Positions 1 to 7,592 of a stretch of 39,346 bases of DNA are shown here, piece after piece (within the stretch, counting starts at the first letter, position 1; the number at the start of each line of letters is the position of its first letter). Origin of the DNA: Planctomycetota bacterium. GTDB taxonomy: Bacteria > Planctomycetota > Brocadiia > SM23-32. The position numbers and the translations under genes are program-made. The DNA lies in assembly GCA_021161675.1 (NCBI GenBank), contig JAGHAF010000089.1:1-39346 (forward strand), written 5' to 3'. Below the pieces are notes generated by a model that saw only the letters and a list, made by a program, of their open reading frames with translations, did no database searches and had not been told where the DNA came from.

Positions 1-439
1 ACTCGGCCGTGTAGTAAAGCCAGAGGGAGCCGTCGGCGTCCCGAAAGGGGCTCCCGTCAAGTGAGGCGTGCGGCACGAGGACGCCCAGGTTCTCGAAGGG
101 TCCGGCGGGCGAATCGGACACGGCGAGCCCCACGCGGTTGCCTGTGTTGTCAGGGGTCTCGTCCGGCGAGGCGGTGTAGTAGAGCCAGTAGCGCTCCTGG
201 TGCACAAGGACTTCCGGCGCCCAGAAGTTACGGCGGTTCCATGCGCCGGGCGCCCCGCGCGCGACGGCGCCGCGCACGAACTCCCAACTCGCCAGATCGC
301 GCGAGCGCCAGAGCGGCAGGAACCGGCCGTCGTCGCCCCGCCCCGTCGCATAGAGGTAGAACCACCCGCCTGCGGGCAGGATGAAAGGGTCGGCGAGATA
401 TCGGTTGATAATCGGATTGCAGTAGGTCGCGGCCCTCAC
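1..439 (-). CDS. Glycoside hydrolase family 43-like (five-bladed beta-propeller) protein, partial, truncated by window edge
   Basis: Minus-strand reading from a GTG start gives VRAATYCNPIINRYLADPFILPAGGWFYLYATGRGDDGRFLPLWRSRDLASWEFVRGAVARGAPGAWNRRNFWAPEVLVHQERYWLYYTASPDETPDNTGNRVGLAVSDSPAGPFENLG..., with GH43-like ADPF, WAPEV and YYTAS motifs. It is absent from the ORF track, which shows only out-of-frame ORFs here. Confidence 0.78.
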   Translation of the reverse strand, partial: MRAATYCNPIINRYLADPFILPAGGWFYLYATGRGDDGRFLPLWRSRDLASWEFVRGAVARGAPGAWNRRNFWAPEVLVHQERYWLYYTASPDETPDNTGNRVGLAVSDSPAGPFENLGVLVPHASLDGSPFRDADGSLWLYYTAE

Positions 440-528
440 ATCTATCGTCCCTCCGCTCGCTCACATGCGACGAGGTCCGTCACGAGACGCTCAGATCGAC
501 GCGGGCGCCTGTCCCCAGCAAGAAGTGA

Positions 529-606
529 TGGGGTGACCAGAGGGAGTCGAACCCTCAACCCCCAGAGCCACAGTCTGGTGCTCTAACCATTTGAGCTATG
601 GTCACC
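529..606 (-). tRNA. tRNA-His(GTG)
   Basis: Reverse complement GGTGACCATAGCTCAAATGGTTAGAGCACCAGACTGTGGCTCTGGGGGTTGAGGGTTCGACTCCCTCTGGTCACCCCA. Anticodon loop CTGTGGC gives GTG. Extra G-1 opposite C73 as expected for tRNA-His, and CCA is encoded. Confidence 0.95.
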
Positions 607-618
607 GCCGCGACTGTT

Positions 619-647
619 ATGCTATCAGAAGCCGCTCCTGAGTGCAA
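619..647 (-). promoter_or_regulatory. Putative sigma70-type promoter for tRNA-His
   Basis: Reverse complement TTGCAC-17 nt-TAGCAT immediately upstream of the tRNA. Confidence 0.4.
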
Positions 648-949
648 AGCCCGGATATCTCACGAGCGTTCTGCGGGGTAGGTTACAGCTTCCACGGAAT
701 CGGCACATGTGCGGCACGGCGTCCCTTCCACGGGCACGGCGCGCCGTGCTCCTACAGGGTTTCTGTCAACTCTCATGCTTGCTCTTCGGCTTTCACCCCT
801 GTGTTCATATCCACACCTTTTGAATCGCTGCGTACGCAAAAACCGGCTTACCCACTTTTGAGTAGCTTTTTGCGGGCAAATCGAGTATATTTGTATTGGT
901 ACAGGTCGTAGAGCGCCAGGTTTAAAAAAACCTTAATTCAGCTCCAAAT

Positions 950-1155
950 GGGCAAAATTGCCCGTTAGGGGGTCTCTGACAAAACAAAACTCCGGCGAGA
1001 GAGTGGAAAGGTGACCGCAGGAGAGCAGTTCTCTTGTCTTGTGCGGCGCGTTTTGGCCGGGCCGTTGTGCGTTGCCGTTCTCTCCTCTCTACTGCTCTCC
1101 TGCTCTATTTTGCCCCGCTTGCGGGGCAAAATGGGGGTCTCTGAGAAAACAAACC
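950..1155. repeat. Compound repeat: direct repeats flanking an internal inverted repeat and a hairpin
   Basis: GGGCAAAAT(TGCCCGTTA)GGGGGTCTCTGACAAAACAAAAC at 950-990 and GGGCAAAATGGGGGTCTCTGAGAAAACAAACC at 1124-1155. GCAGGAGAGCAGT near 1017-1030 recurs inverted near 1091-1104. Confidence 0.8.
1107..1132. repeat. Perfect 12-bp inverted repeat ATTTTGCCCCGC-TT-GCGGGGCAAAAT
   Basis: Read directly. A second copy with a 4-nt loop is at 21355-21382. Confidence 0.9.
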
Positions 1156-1300
1156 TTAGGTGGGCATCGGATATTCCGACACTTCCCGTAACCGCAAACG
1201 ACGGGCGCTCTTTGACATTTTGCGTTGTGTGACCTGGATCGGGCAGCGCGCGTCGCCATACCTTGGCGGGCTCAAGGCATCCGCGCGGGACACCCGCCGG

Positions 1301-1329
1301 TTGGTCTGGCGCCGCGCTGACGCTACAAT
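1301..1329 (+). promoter_or_regulatory. Putative promoter for mnmG
   Basis: TTGGTC-17 nt-TACAAT, about 50 bp before the mnmG ATG. Confidence 0.4.
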
Positions 1330-1380
1330 GGGCAGTCTGGCTACTTTAGCAGGACACGTGGTAACCTCCCAGACCGAGCT

Positions 1381-3243
1381 ATGCGTGAGAACAATTTCGA
1401 CATCGTAGTGGTGGGCGCGGGACACGCCGGCTGCGAGGCGGCGCTTGCTGCCGCTCGCATGGGCGCGCGCACGGCCCTGCTGACGACCAGCCTGGACTCT
1501 ATCGCCCGCATGAGCTGCAACCCGGCCATCGGCGGGCTGGCAAAGGGCCAGCTCGTGCGCGAGATTGACGCGCTCGGGGGCGAGATGGGCAAAGTCATCG
1601 ACGCCACCGGCATACAGTTCAGGATGATCAACACGGGCAAGGGCCCCGCCATGCACTCCCCCCGCGCACAGGCGGACAAGAATGCCTACCACGTGGAGAT
1701 GAAACGGCGTCTGGAAGCCCAGCAGGGCCTGCTCCTGCGCCAGGCGATGGTCACTTCGCTTGTGATTGAGCAACAGCAAGTCAGGGGAGTCCGGACGCTG
1801 AGCGGGCATACCTACCGCGCCGGCGCCGTTATCCTGACCACGGGCACCTTTCTGAACGGGCTGCTGCACTTCGGGCCGGCCACAATCCCGGGTGGGAGAA
1901 TGGGCGAGCCGCCGGCCCTGGGGCTCTCGGAGTGCCTGCGCAGCGCCGGGCTGAAGATGGGTCGGCTCAAGACCGACACCCCGCCCCGCGTGAACGCACG
2001 CACGGTCGACTGGGATGCGACCGAGGAGCAACCCCCGGACCCTGACCCCCGGCCTTTCAGCTTCAGCACGGAGCGGATAGACACGGAGCAAATCTCCTGC
2101 TACATGACCCACACGAACGCCGCCACGCACGAGATCATCAGAAAGTCCCTTGATCGGTCCCCCCTCTACGACGGGCAGATCACAGCCGGGATGGGTCCGC
2201 GCTATTGTCCGTCCATCGAGATCAAGGTGCTTCGCTTTCCCGAGAAGGACAGCCATCTGCTGTTCCTGGAGCCCGAGGGTCGCAATACGCTGGAGGTCTA
2301 CTGCAACGGCCTGTTCACCAGCCTGCCCATGGACGTGCAGGAGGACATGGCGCACAGCATTCGGGGGCTTGAGAAGGCGCAGATCATCCGCTACGGCTAC
2401 GCGGTGGAGTATGACTGGGCGCCGCCGACGCAGCTCGGGCCCGGCCTGGAGACGAAGCGGATCCGGGGCCTGTTCCACGCCGGGCAGATCAACGGCACCA
2501 GCGGATACGAGGAGGCGGCCGCACAGGGGATCATGGCGGGCATCAACGCCGCCCGCAAACTACAGGGCAAGGACCCACTCATACTCGGCCGGGATGAGGC
2601 GTACATCGGCGTGCTCATAGACGACCTGGTCACCAGGGGAACCGAAGAGCCCTATCGGATGTTCACCTCGCTGGCCGAATACCGACTTGTGCTGCGGCAG
2701 GACAACGCCGACCGGCGGCTGATGAAATACGGCCGCGAAAACGGACTGATTCCCGAGGCGCTCTGGCAGAAGCTTCAACGCAAGGAAAAAGCCATCCGGG
2801 AAACGACGGCCTACATCCACAAAACCTACCACGGCGGGAAGAACCTGGCCGTGATGCTGCGCCGGCCCGAGATGGATTTCGAGCGGCTGGCCGAGCTCCA
2901 TCCCAGGCTCAACGAGCTTGCGCCGGACGGAGCCGTCAGAGAGCAGGTCCAGATCGAGACGAAATACGAGGGCTACCTGGGGCGTCAGATGCAGCAGATC
3001 CAGCGCTTCCGCCGCAACGAGGAGAAGCAAATCCCCGACTGGATTGACTATAATCAGATCCCGGAGCTTCGCTGCGAGGCGCGGGAGAAACTGAGTGACG
3101 TGCAGCCTGTCTCCCTGGGACAGGCGTCGAGAATAAGCGGCGTCTCGCCGGCGGACATCTCCGTCCTGATGGTATACGTAGAAGGACGGCGGAAGACAGG
3201 AATCAGGAGGCAGGAAGCAGGCGCCGAAGGCGCCAAAGGATGA
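1381..3243 (+). CDS. mnmG: tRNA uridine-5-carboxymethylaminomethyl(34) synthesis enzyme MnmG (GidA)
   Basis: FDIVVVGAGHAGCEAALAAARMGARTALLTTSLDSIARMSCNPAIGGLAKGQLVREIDALGGEMG and C-terminal LGQASRISGVSPADISVL are MnmG hallmarks. The last ~15 residues are encoded by a heptad repeat. Confidence 0.98.
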   Translation: MRENNFDIVVVGAGHAGCEAALAAARMGARTALLTTSLDSIARMSCNPAIGGLAKGQLVREIDALGGEMGKVIDATGIQFRMINTGKGPAMHSPRAQADKNAYHVEMKRRLEAQQGLLLRQAMVTSLVIEQQQVRGVRTLSGHTYRAGAVILTTGTFLNGLLHFGPATIPGGRMGEPPALGLSECLRSAGLKMGRLKTDTPPRVNARTVDWDATEEQPPDPDPRPFSFSTERIDTEQISCYMTHTNAATHEIIRKSLDRSPLYDGQITAGMGPRYCPSIEIKVLRFPEKDSHLLFLEPEGRNTLEVYCNGLFTSLPMDVQEDMAHSIRGLEKAQIIRYGYAVEYDWAPPTQLGPGLETKRIRGLFHAGQINGTSGYEEAAAQGIMAGINAARKLQGKDPLILGRDEAYIGVLIDDLVTRGTEEPYRMFTSLAEYRLVLRQDNADRRLMKYGRENGLIPEALWQKLQRKEKAIRETTAYIHKTYHGGKNLAVMLRRPEMDFERLAELHPRLNELAPDGAVREQVQIETKYEGYLGRQMQQIQRFRRNEEKQIPDWIDYNQIPELRCEAREKLSDVQPVSLGQASRISGVSPADISVLMVYVEGRRKTGIRRQEAGAEGAKG

Positions 3244-3331
3244 AGGATGAAGGAAAAGAGAAAGCTTCCGCCCAGAGTTTTGCCGTCGTCGTTGCTTTTG
3301 CCTTTGCCGTTCCTGACTCCTGACTCTTAGC
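3195..3331 (+). repeat. Heptad-repeat element copy A (hairpin GGCGCC-GAA-GGCGCC plus AAGGATG heptads plus CTTCCGCCCAGAGTTTTGC core plus TCCTGAC heptads)
   Basis: CAGGAAT CAGGAGG CAGGAAG CAGGCGCCGAAGGCGCCAAAGGATGAAGGATGAAGGAAAAGAGAAAGCTTCCGCCCAGAGTTTTGCC...TCCTGACTCCTGACTCTT. Related copies near 12040-12166 (reverse strand) and 31100-31225. Confidence 0.85.
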
Positions 3332-3343
3332 CCCCAAACTGAA

Positions 3344-4366
3344 GTGAGGAAAATGCAACTGCCCACGGGAAAGCTCGACGCCGAATTGCTCGGCGCGCTG
3401 ATCGCTCGAAACAAGATCAAAGACGACAGGGTCATAATCCGGCCCGGCATCGGGCGGGACGTCTGCGCCATCCGAATGGGCTCAACTTGCCTGGTGGCGA
3501 AGACCGATCCCATCACGTTCGCCACGGACAGGATCGGATGGTACGTGGTGCAGGTCAACGCCAACGACATCGCCACCGTCGGCGCCCGGCCGCGCTGGTT
3601 CCTGGTTACTGTCCTGCTGCCGGAGGGCCGGACCGATCTGGCGCTGGTCGAGAGCATCTGGGACGAGCTGCGGGAGGCGCTGGACGGAATTGACTGCGAG
3701 CTCTGCGGGGGACACACGGAGATCACAGCGGGGCTGGAGCGGCCTATCCTGGTCGGACAGATGCTGGGCGAGGTCGAAGAGCAGCGACTGATACGCAAAG
3801 AGAACATCCGCCCCGGCGACCGCGTGCTGCTCACGAAAGGAGTGCCCGTCGAGGGCACGGCGATAATGGCCCGCGAGATGGGCGCGGAGCTGGAGGGCGA
3901 GTTCCCGGCGCCACTTGTGGCGAGGGGGCGCGCCTTCCTGGACGATCCCGGCATAAGTATCGTCCGAGAGGCGCTGGCGGCCTGCGAAGCGGGTGAAGTC
4001 CACGCAATGCACGATCCGACTGAAGGCGGCCTGGCCACCGCCCTGTGGGAGCTGGCCGAGGCGGCCGGATGCGGCCTGCGCGTGCAAAAGGAGCAGATAC
4101 CGATCCTCGAGCCGGGCGGGACTTTCTGCCGCCATTTCGGACTGGACCCGCTGGGCACAATCGCCAGCGGCGCGCTGCTGATCTGCGCCCCGCCCCAGGC
4201 TGCCCCGGGCATCAGCGCCGCGATCCGCCAGTTCGGCCTCAAGTGCGTGGACGTCGGGGAGGTCCTCCCGGCCGAAGAAGGCGTCACGCTCCAGCAGGGA
4301 GGAGGAGTCCTGCCCATGCCACGTTTCGACCAGGATGAGATCACAAGGTTATTCGATAGCAGTTAA
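3344..4366 (+). CDS. AIR synthase-related protein (PurM/HypE/ThiL superfamily)
   Basis: GIGRDVCAI...VQVNANDIATVGARPRWFLVTVLLPEG...ELCGGHTEIT...RPGDRVLLTKGVPVEGTAIMARE...HAMHDPTEGGLATALWE; AIRS and AIRS_C domain motifs. Confidence 0.85.
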   Translation: MRKMQLPTGKLDAELLGALIARNKIKDDRVIIRPGIGRDVCAIRMGSTCLVAKTDPITFATDRIGWYVVQVNANDIATVGARPRWFLVTVLLPEGRTDLALVESIWDELREALDGIDCELCGGHTEITAGLERPILVGQMLGEVEEQRLIRKENIRPGDRVLLTKGVPVEGTAIMAREMGAELEGEFPAPLVARGRAFLDDPGISIVREALAACEAGEVHAMHDPTEGGLATALWELAEAAGCGLRVQKEQIPILEPGGTFCRHFGLDPLGTIASGALLICAPPQAAPGISAAIRQFGLKCVDVGEVLPAEEGVTLQQGGGVLPMPRFDQDEITRLFDSS

Positions 4367-4369
4367 GAC

Positions 4370-4399
4370 TTTACAGTCGCCGCAAAGCCCGTGTATCAT
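4370..4399 (+). promoter_or_regulatory. Putative promoter for the TPR lipoprotein
   Basis: TTTACA-18 nt-TATCAT. Confidence 0.35.
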
Positions 4400-4437
4400 G
4401 GCCCACTCCGCAGAACTTCAACCCGGGTGGACGTGAA

Positions 4438-5334
4438 ATGAGAAGAGCGTTGATAGCGTGCCTCTTACTGGTTTGCCTCGCCCCGTTGGGCTGCGATGGT
4501 CGGGCGGAGCGACAGATCGCCGACCTGACCGCGAAGGTAGAAAAATTGCAGGGCGAACGTGACGCCCTGGAGTCCGATCGCGCCGCCCTCGAGGGGCAAA
4601 TCGAGGGGTTGAAGACGGCCAGGGATGCCCTGGTGGAAACGAAGGGAAAGCTCAAGGATCAGACGAAGCGGGCGGACGAACTCGAGCACATGCGCGCCGA
4701 GCAGGCGAAGAAGCTGCAGGCCCTGGAAGGTAAAGTGGCCGAATTGACAAAGCGGGCCGAGCGGTCGAAACCGCCCGCCCCGGTCACCGACGTTGCGCAA
4801 GTTCGCGAGCGGCTCCAAAAGATGGCAACCGCCCTGTTCCAGCGGGGGGATTACGAAACTGCCTATCTCGCCGGCCTGAGCGCTCGTCAGTGCGGCGCGC
4901 AGTCACCGGAACTGCTCTACCAGCTTGCCTTCTGCCGGGCGCAGACGGACGAATTCGAAGATGCCGCCGCCCTCTACCGCGAGTCCCTCTCCCTGATGCA
5001 GAAAGTCCCATCGGCCTACCGGAGGCTCGAATTGAAGTGTATGAATAACCTCGGCGTGGCCCTCTGGGAGCTAAACCACATCCAGGAAGCAGCAGAAACC
5101 TTCCGCCAGATAATCGCGAAGGACGAGACCTACGCCCCGGCCTATTTCAATCTCGGGCTCATTGTGGCGAAGGAGCTAAACGACCCCGAGGAGGCCGTGC
5201 GCGCCTTCCGGGGTCACATCACCCACGGGGGGAAGCGTGCGGTTTCGGCCCGGGACTGGCTCAAGAAGCTTCAGGACGCGCAAGGGGAGAAAAGCGTGCC
5301 GGCCGGTCAGACCGGCGCCACCACAGGCAAATGA
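4438..5334 (+). CDS. Putative lipoprotein with N-terminal coiled coil and C-terminal TPR repeats
   Basis: Signal-like MRRALIACLLLVCLAPLGC, long charged coiled coil, then TPR-like segments (MNNLGVALWELNHIQEAAETFRQIIAKDETYAPAYFNLGLIVAKE). Confidence 0.75.
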   Translation: MRRALIACLLLVCLAPLGCDGRAERQIADLTAKVEKLQGERDALESDRAALEGQIEGLKTARDALVETKGKLKDQTKRADELEHMRAEQAKKLQALEGKVAELTKRAERSKPPAPVTDVAQVRERLQKMATALFQRGDYETAYLAGLSARQCGAQSPELLYQLAFCRAQTDEFEDAAALYRESLSLMQKVPSAYRRLELKCMNNLGVALWELNHIQEAAETFRQIIAKDETYAPAYFNLGLIVAKELNDPEEAVRAFRGHITHGGKRAVSARDWLKKLQDAQGEKSVPAGQTGATTGK

Positions 5335-5786
5335 ACACAGAGCGCAACACAAGAGAACCCGTCCTGGTCAGCGCCTGCCTCCTCGGCCTGCCTACACGTT
5401 ATAATGGGGAGGCCCGCAGCAGGGAGTCAGTTCTGAAGCTGGCTGAATCGCATTGTCTGATACCCATCTGTCCCGAGCAACTTGGGGGGCTGCCGACCCC
5501 CAGGCCACATGCCGAAATCACGCGGGGAGACGGCGGCGACGTGCTGGACGGCGCGGCGACGGTAGTCAACGAAGAAGGCCGGGAGGTGACCGCGCAGTTC
5601 CTCAGCGGCGCTCGTATCGCGCAGCAGGTGGCCGCCGTCACCGGCGCGCGCCGCGCCTTGCTAAAGGAAGGGAGCCCTTCCTGCGGGGTCCGCCGGATCA
5701 AACGCAACGACCAGGACGTAGAAGGCTGCGGGGTGACCACCGCCTTGCTGCGCCGGAAAGGAATCCAGATTGACGGCATTGAATGA
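5331..5786 (+). CDS. DUF523 domain-containing protein (YbbK-like)
   Basis: VLVSACLLGLPTRYNGEARS...LIPICPEQLGGLPTPRPHAEI...ALLKEGSPSCG. Confidence 0.92.
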   Translation: MNTERNTREPVLVSACLLGLPTRYNGEARSRESVLKLAESHCLIPICPEQLGGLPTPRPHAEITRGDGGDVLDGAATVVNEEGREVTAQFLSGARIAQQVAAVTGARRALLKEGSPSCGVRRIKRNDQDVEGCGVTTALLRRKGIQIDGIE

Positions 5787-7083
5787 TGAAACGTTACCCG
5801 TCGCGGCTGAAAAGGCCGCCGCGCTCGAAGAGCCCCGGCAGCAGATCCGCAGCCGGCCGGGCCCGCTGCGTCGGCTCTACGACTGGACTATCCACTGGGC
5901 GCAGACGCGCTATGCTCCCTGGGTCCTGGCAGGGGTATCCTTCGCCGAGGCGTCGTTCTTCCCCATCCCGCCCGACGTGCTTTTGATCCCGATGGGGCTG
6001 GCCAGGCCCCGGCGGGCGCTGCGCTACGCCCTGCTCTGCACGCTGGCCTCGGTGCTGGGCGGCTGCCTGGGCTACGGGATCGGCGCCCTGGCCTTCGAGG
6101 CGATCGGCAAGCCGGTGCTCAGTTTCTACAACGTGCTGGATAAATTCGACTCCGTCACCATGAGCTTCACCGACCACGGCGGAATATATGTTTTCGTGGC
6201 TGCGCTCACGCCCATACCATTTAAGGTGTTCACCATCTCCGCCGGCGTGTGCCACGCGCGGATTCCGCTCGGTGTGCTGGTTCTGGCCGCGACGCTGGGG
6301 CGGGGGCTGCGCTTCTTCACGCTGGGGGTTCTGATAAAGTATTTCGGCAATCCGGCGAAGAGATTCATTGACCGATACTTCAACTTGCTCACGATTCTCT
6401 TCCTCTTATTACTGGCGCTGGGCTTTCTGTGTGTTAGAATCCTCGGTGGCTGCGGGGACGCCCGTGTGAGCGCGCCGGCCGCTCCCGTCCCTCAGGAGAC
6501 GCGAAACGTGGGAGGAAAAACCATGCTTTCGGAGGAAGCGCGCAATATCTTGCTCACTATCGCGCGCCAGAGCGTAGAAGCGGCGCTGAAAGGCAAGTCG
6601 CCGCCTCCGTTCAACGTCGAAAATCCCCAACTCCAACACGAGCAGGGCGCATTCGTCACACTGCGCACCAACGGCCGGCTCAGGGGCTGTATCGGCCAGT
6701 TCATAGCCGAAGAACCCCTCTGGCAGGTGGTTCAGGCGATGGCCGTGAGCGCCGCCACCCGGGACCCGCGCTTCTTCGGGAACCGGCTCAGTCCGAAAGA
6801 GATGGACCGGCTCCGCATCGAGATATCGGTGCTATCTCCCCTCAAGCGCATCAATGACCCGATGACAGAGATGGAGCTGGGCAAGGACGGAATCTACATC
6901 CGCCGTGGGATGTCCTCCGGGTGCTTCCTACCCCAGGTGGCTGATGAGACGGGTTGGAGCAAGGAGGAGTTTCTCAGCCAGTGTTGCGCAATGAAAGCGG
7001 GACTCGCGCCCGACGCCTGGAAGGAGCCGGACACAGAGATCTTCATCTTCACCGCCGAGGTATTCGAAGAAAAGGAAAAATAG
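5770..7083 (+). CDS. Fusion protein: N-terminal DedA/SNARE-associated (YqaA-type) membrane domain plus C-terminal AMMECR1 domain
   Basis: N-terminus WVLAGVSFAEASFFPIPPDVLLIPMGLARPRRA...FKVFTISAGV. C-terminus GAFVTLRTNGRLRGCIGQF...RDPRFFGNRLSPKEMDRLRIEISVLSPLKRI (AMMECR1). One uninterrupted frame; TTG start is uncertain. Confidence 0.85.
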   Translation: MTALNDETLPVAAEKAAALEEPRQQIRSRPGPLRRLYDWTIHWAQTRYAPWVLAGVSFAEASFFPIPPDVLLIPMGLARPRRALRYALLCTLASVLGGCLGYGIGALAFEAIGKPVLSFYNVLDKFDSVTMSFTDHGGIYVFVAALTPIPFKVFTISAGVCHARIPLGVLVLAATLGRGLRFFTLGVLIKYFGNPAKRFIDRYFNLLTILFLLLLALGFLCVRILGGCGDARVSAPAAPVPQETRNVGGKTMLSEEARNILLTIARQSVEAALKGKSPPPFNVENPQLQHEQGAFVTLRTNGRLRGCIGQFIAEEPLWQVVQAMAVSAATRDPRFFGNRLSPKEMDRLRIEISVLSPLKRINDPMTEMELGKDGIYIRRGMSSGCFLPQVADETGWSKEEFLSQCCAMKAGLAPDAWKEPDTEIFIFTAEVFEEKEK

Positions 7084-7153
7084 GAGGTTCGGCTCAGGGA
7101 CACGGCGCCGCTGTCGCACGGACTGCGCTTATACCTTCGCAGCGGAGCCTGAG

Positions 7154-7182
7154 TTGACATCCTCGACGCCAGTCACTATAGT
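7154..7182 (+). promoter_or_regulatory. Strong sigma70-type promoter for the small lipoprotein gene
   Basis: TTGACA-17 nt-TATAGT. Confidence 0.65.
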
Positions 7183-7233
7183 CTAGGATGAAATAGTGAG
7201 GACATGATTTGCATCTTTCCAGGGGAGAGCAAA

Positions 7234-7452
7234 ATGAAGAGGCGGTGGGTTACAGTCGTAATCATGGCTATTGGGGCGATGTTATTCCTCTCCACGGGTT
7301 GTGGCTCGATGTTCTCGGCCGATAGGAATCGCGCCCGCGCCAGCGTGGTGAGGGCCGATATGGCGCGTATCCCGGACGAAATGGATTTCATCCTCGGCTT
7401 CGAAGACCCCTCCATGATTCATGAGGACACCTTGCCCCCGTTCGGCTTTTGA
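7234..7452 (+). CDS. Small putative lipoprotein (~72 aa)
   Basis: MKRRWVTVVIMAIGAMLFLSTGCGSMFSADRNRARASVVRADMARIPDEMDFILGFEDPSMIHEDTLPPFGF. Lipobox LSTGC; RBS-like AGGGGAGAG before an internal ATG of the tracked ORF. Confidence 0.7.
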   Translation: MKRRWVTVVIMAIGAMLFLSTGCGSMFSADRNRARASVVRADMARIPDEMDFILGFEDPSMIHEDTLPPFGF

Positions 7453-7592
7453 CGCGTGGGCGTCTCTGGCCGTGTGAGCCCGGATAGCCAGTCCGCGCGG
7501 CCTCCTCCGGGGCGCTTTGCCGCGGTCTGCCCCCCTGCTCCTCGTGCGCCACTGCGGGAGGGCTTCTGCGCTGGCCAGGAGGGTAGAGATAC

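Noticed and set aside
1-586. Tracked ORFs 61..384 (+), 68..586 (+) and 228..464 (-)
   Set aside because: Out-of-frame readings of the GH43 gene and, at the end (GVTRGSRTLNPQSHSLVL), a translation of the tRNA-His gene.
1107-1132. Hairpin ATTTTGCCCCGC/GCGGGGCAAAAT (also 21355-21382) as a Rho-independent terminator
   Set aside because: The stem is flanked by A/T inside the arms in the wrong polarity and is followed by purine-rich sequence, not a T-run, on either strand; better treated as a repeat element.
642-1232. Tracked ORFs 642..911 and 1011..1232 (+)
   Set aside because: No recognisable domains; the second reads through the repeat and hairpin (SCSILPRLRGKMG is a translation of the GCCCCGC hairpin). 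Not supported as genes.
1156-4344. Long minus-strand ORFs 1156..2478 and 2560..4344
   Set aside because: Antisense to clear mnmG and AIRS genes; low-complexity composition typical of antisense frames in GC-rich DNA.
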